DNA of 64,000 nucleotides, from the NCBI GenBank assembly GCA_018268915.1, contig JAFDVQ010000006.1, positions 868,001 through 932,000 of the forward strand. The letters run 5' to 3'. Of this stretch, positions 62,460 to 64,000 are shown piece after piece (positions within the stretch are counted from its first letter, which is position 1; each line of letters begins with the position of its first letter). Below the pieces are notes generated by a model. It was not told the origin of the DNA, did not search any database, and saw only the letters and a list, made by a program, of their open reading frames with translations. The stretch comes from Acidobacteriota bacterium (GTDB lineage Bacteria > Acidobacteriota > Terriglobia > Terriglobales > Acidobacteriaceae). A program made the position numbers and the translations under genes.

Positions 62460-63224
62460 TCAGGGATGTGGCGGTGCCGCCGGCGGGATTGGGTTGGGCT
62501 CGATGTGGGGCATCGAGCTGGGGGAAGGCAGAGGCTTGCGAATATTGCGGTTTACGGTCATGGCAAGAATCAGCTGTGAGCCGGAAGCAAGCACAAGGTG
62601 ATTGTTCTCGGTGCTGATCCTGTCGCTGCATTCGACGCCCCGAGTGGGCTCGAGCTTGAGGTTCTTGATGCCGACGACGATGCCGGGGCGGATGGTGTGG
62701 GGCGGGCCGCCGGGATTGAGGTCCTCATCAAATTCGCTGGTTCCGTATACAGCCTGATTGATATCGCGTGCACCGCCAGCGACCTCGCTGGGCAAGTCTT
62801 CATGCATGTGGCGCAGTTGGTCAGGAGGGCCGACAATCCCGATGATTCGCAGCTTCAGGGGCTGCTGGTCATGATGGTTGCAATCCGCGCGATCGAAGGA
62901 AAGGGATACCTCATTCGAACTGACCGCGATGACGTGCGCGTAGACGACGGAATCTGTGTCGAGAGAGCAAGCGGGATAGTTGAATGGACGCGCAAGCTTG
63001 AACCAGACGTCTTTGCCGGGTTTGAGGTGACCGGAATCGAAGTTTGTCACTTTTGCCAGGATGGCGGCCCGACTGGGGACAGCAATGTTGGCCATTGGAG
63101 CGCAGGTGACGGGAGTGGCGGCTGTGGTGGGCGAAGTGGAAGCTGATGTCTGGGCCAGCGCGACGAAGGGGCACAGGATAGCAGATGCAAGGAGAGAGAA
63201 GCGGGAACGGTGAATCAGCGACAT
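62460..63224 (-). CDS. Exported protein, paralogue of the next gene
   Basis: Secreted protein of 254 residues with a normal signal peptide (about 1-25, ending FVALAQ). No known domain recognised. Segments shared with its neighbour: DSGHLKPGKDVWFKL, DSVVYAHVIAV, SLSFDRADCNHHDQQPLKLRIIGIVGPPD, and LNPGGPPHTIRPGIVVGIKNLKLEP, with conserved cysteines in each. The extra C-terminal ~40 residues are proline-rich. It probably arose by tandem duplication with the next gene; the two are separated by 87 bases. Confidence 0.75.
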   Translation of the reverse strand: MSLIHRSRFSLLASAILCPFVALAQTSASTSPTTAATPVTCAPMANIAVPSRAAILAKVTNFDSGHLKPGKDVWFKLARPFNYPACSLDTDSVVYAHVIAVSSNEVSLSFDRADCNHHDQQPLKLRIIGIVGPPDQLRHMHEDLPSEVAGGARDINQAVYGTSEFDEDLNPGGPPHTIRPGIVVGIKNLKLEPTRGVECSDRISTENNHLVLASGSQLILAMTVNRNIRKPLPSPSSMPHIEPNPIPPAAPPHP

Positions 63225-63311
63225 GGAGCGGCGCTCCCCGAGCGGGATTTGGACAAGCGGATCTATACCTCTACGACGCGACAGGCCGGAGAATGGTTAA
63301 CAGAATTGTGA

Positions 63312-64000
63312 CTAGCGCGTCTGGGTCAAAGCGAGAATGAACTCGGCTCCGGGCCCTAGCTGAACTTTGCTGGCTGTACTGGTCATCTTGTCGCTGCACT
63401 CTGGGCCGGCGGCGGGCTCAAGTTTCAGATTTGGCACGCCGACAACAATTCCCGGGCGAACGGTGTGCGGTGGGCCGCCGGGGTTCAGTTCCATGTCTGC
63501 TGCATTGGTACTTTCCATAGCGCTATCGATCTGGCGGCCGCTGCCTGCGACCTGAGTGGGCATCGCCTCGTGCATATTGTGTCTTGCATCGGGCGGCCCG
63601 AGGACGGCGATGGCGTGAAGCTTGAACGGCTGCTTGTCGTGGCCGGAACAGTCGGCGTGATCGAAGGAGAGGGAGAGGTCGGAGGAGGTAGCTCCCTTTC
63701 CGCCGGACGCGGACAGGACATGCGCGTAGACGACGGAGTCTGGCTCGAGCCGGCAGCCGTCGTAGATGACGCCGTGCGCCACCTTAAGCCAGATTTCCTT
63801 GCCAGGCTTCAGCTTCGATGAGTCGATGCTTGTTACTCTCGCCTCAACGGCTGAGTTGACAGGGATGGTGGAGTCACCCAGGGCGGGGCATGAGGCTGCT
63901 GGCTTGTCGGTGGCAGGTGGGGCTGAATCTTGTGCGGGAGCCTGAGCTATACAAACTGCGGATGCCAGGACGAGAAGAGCGGGAAGAAATGTCTGAGAGA
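63312..64000 (-). CDS. Exported protein, paralogue, 5' end outside the window
   Basis: The frame runs from the TAG at 63312 to the window edge without an ATG. The in-window N-terminus already shows the hydrophobic core of a signal peptide (LPALLVLASAVCIAQA), so only a few codons are missing. It is a paralogue of the protein at 62460: DSSKLKPGKEIWLKV, DSVVYAHVLSA, SLSFDHADCSGHDKQPFKLHAIAVLGPPD, and LNPGGPPHTVRPGIVVGVPNLKLEP align directly. A shorter start at GTG 63782 would lose the signal peptide and is unlikely. Function unknown. Confidence 0.75.
   Translation of the reverse strand, partial: SQTFLPALLVLASAVCIAQAPAQDSAPPATDKPAASCPALGDSTIPVNSAVEARVTSIDSSKLKPGKEIWLKVAHGVIYDGCRLEPDSVVYAHVLSASGGKGATSSDLSLSFDHADCSGHDKQPFKLHAIAVLGPPDARHNMHEAMPTQVAGSGRQIDSAMESTNAADMELNPGGPPHTVRPGIVVGVPNLKLEPAAGPECSDKMTSTASKVQLGPGAEFILALTQTR

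Overview
The window looks like part of the chromosome of a free-living acidobacterium (Acidobacteriota, probably class Terriglobia / family Acidobacteriaceae). The reasons are family-level: two MacB-like orphan ABC permeases (ADOP type), one of them next to a PadR regulator; DUF1800/DUF1501 secreted protein pairs; planctomycete-type cytochrome (PSCyt1/PSD1) genes; a tricorn-like S41 protease; a moderately high G+C content; and small dispersed hairpin repeats with a GGCACCC tail. I found no rRNA, tRNA, CRISPR array, prophage or insertion sequence. The taxonomic call is an inference and was not tested by any search.

Layout. 1-99: the last codons of glmS. 176-6713 (minus): a Cu(I)/Ag(I) efflux operon (Cys/Met-rich exported protein, TolC-like protein, CusB-like adaptor with an extra C-terminal domain, CusA-like pump). 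7007-10420: tricorn-like protease. 10552-14221 (minus): blaI-blaR1-degQ-like operon. 14424-14702: pterin carbinolamine dehydratase. 14823-17532: an ADOP permease split by a frameshift. 17560-21848 (minus): DUF1800 lipoprotein plus DUF1501 protein. 22697-25304: ECF sigma factor with a coupled membrane protein, a zinc-ribbon membrane protein and a LytTR response regulator. 25365-30570 (minus): FAD/NAD(P) oxidoreductase, a TauE-type exporter, and assimilatory sulfate reduction genes cysD-cysN-cysH preceded by a short cysteine-rich leader peptide and a terminator. 30676-33642 (minus): PadR regulator and a second ADOP permease. 33772-43492: TonB-like protein, YdeI-like protein, RlmB, a degenerate peptidase-like protein, an APC permease, Der GTPase and a DinG-type helicase. 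43494-47699: alpha-galactosidase, nicotinamidase, a small membrane protein and QueD. 47883-54644: a stand-alone receiver followed by a stressosome-type operon (RsbR, RsbS, RsbT, an RsbT-SpoIIE phosphatase and two hybrid histidine kinases). 54891-62366: a four-gene operon of PSCyt1/PSD1, DUF1501, membrane cytochrome and beta-propeller proteins. 62460-64000 (minus): two paralogous secreted proteins, the second cut by the window edge.

The strongest unexpected signal is upstream of cysD: a consensus-like promoter placed so that the transcript would begin at or next to the ATG of a 23-residue ORF with seven cysteines, followed by a GC-rich hairpin with a T6 run just before cysD. This has the architecture of a cysteine-sensing, ribosome-mediated transcription attenuator. 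The second most interesting region is the stressosome operon, where the sensing module is joined not to a sigma-B pathway but to two histidine kinases, one carrying its own RsbT-like domain.
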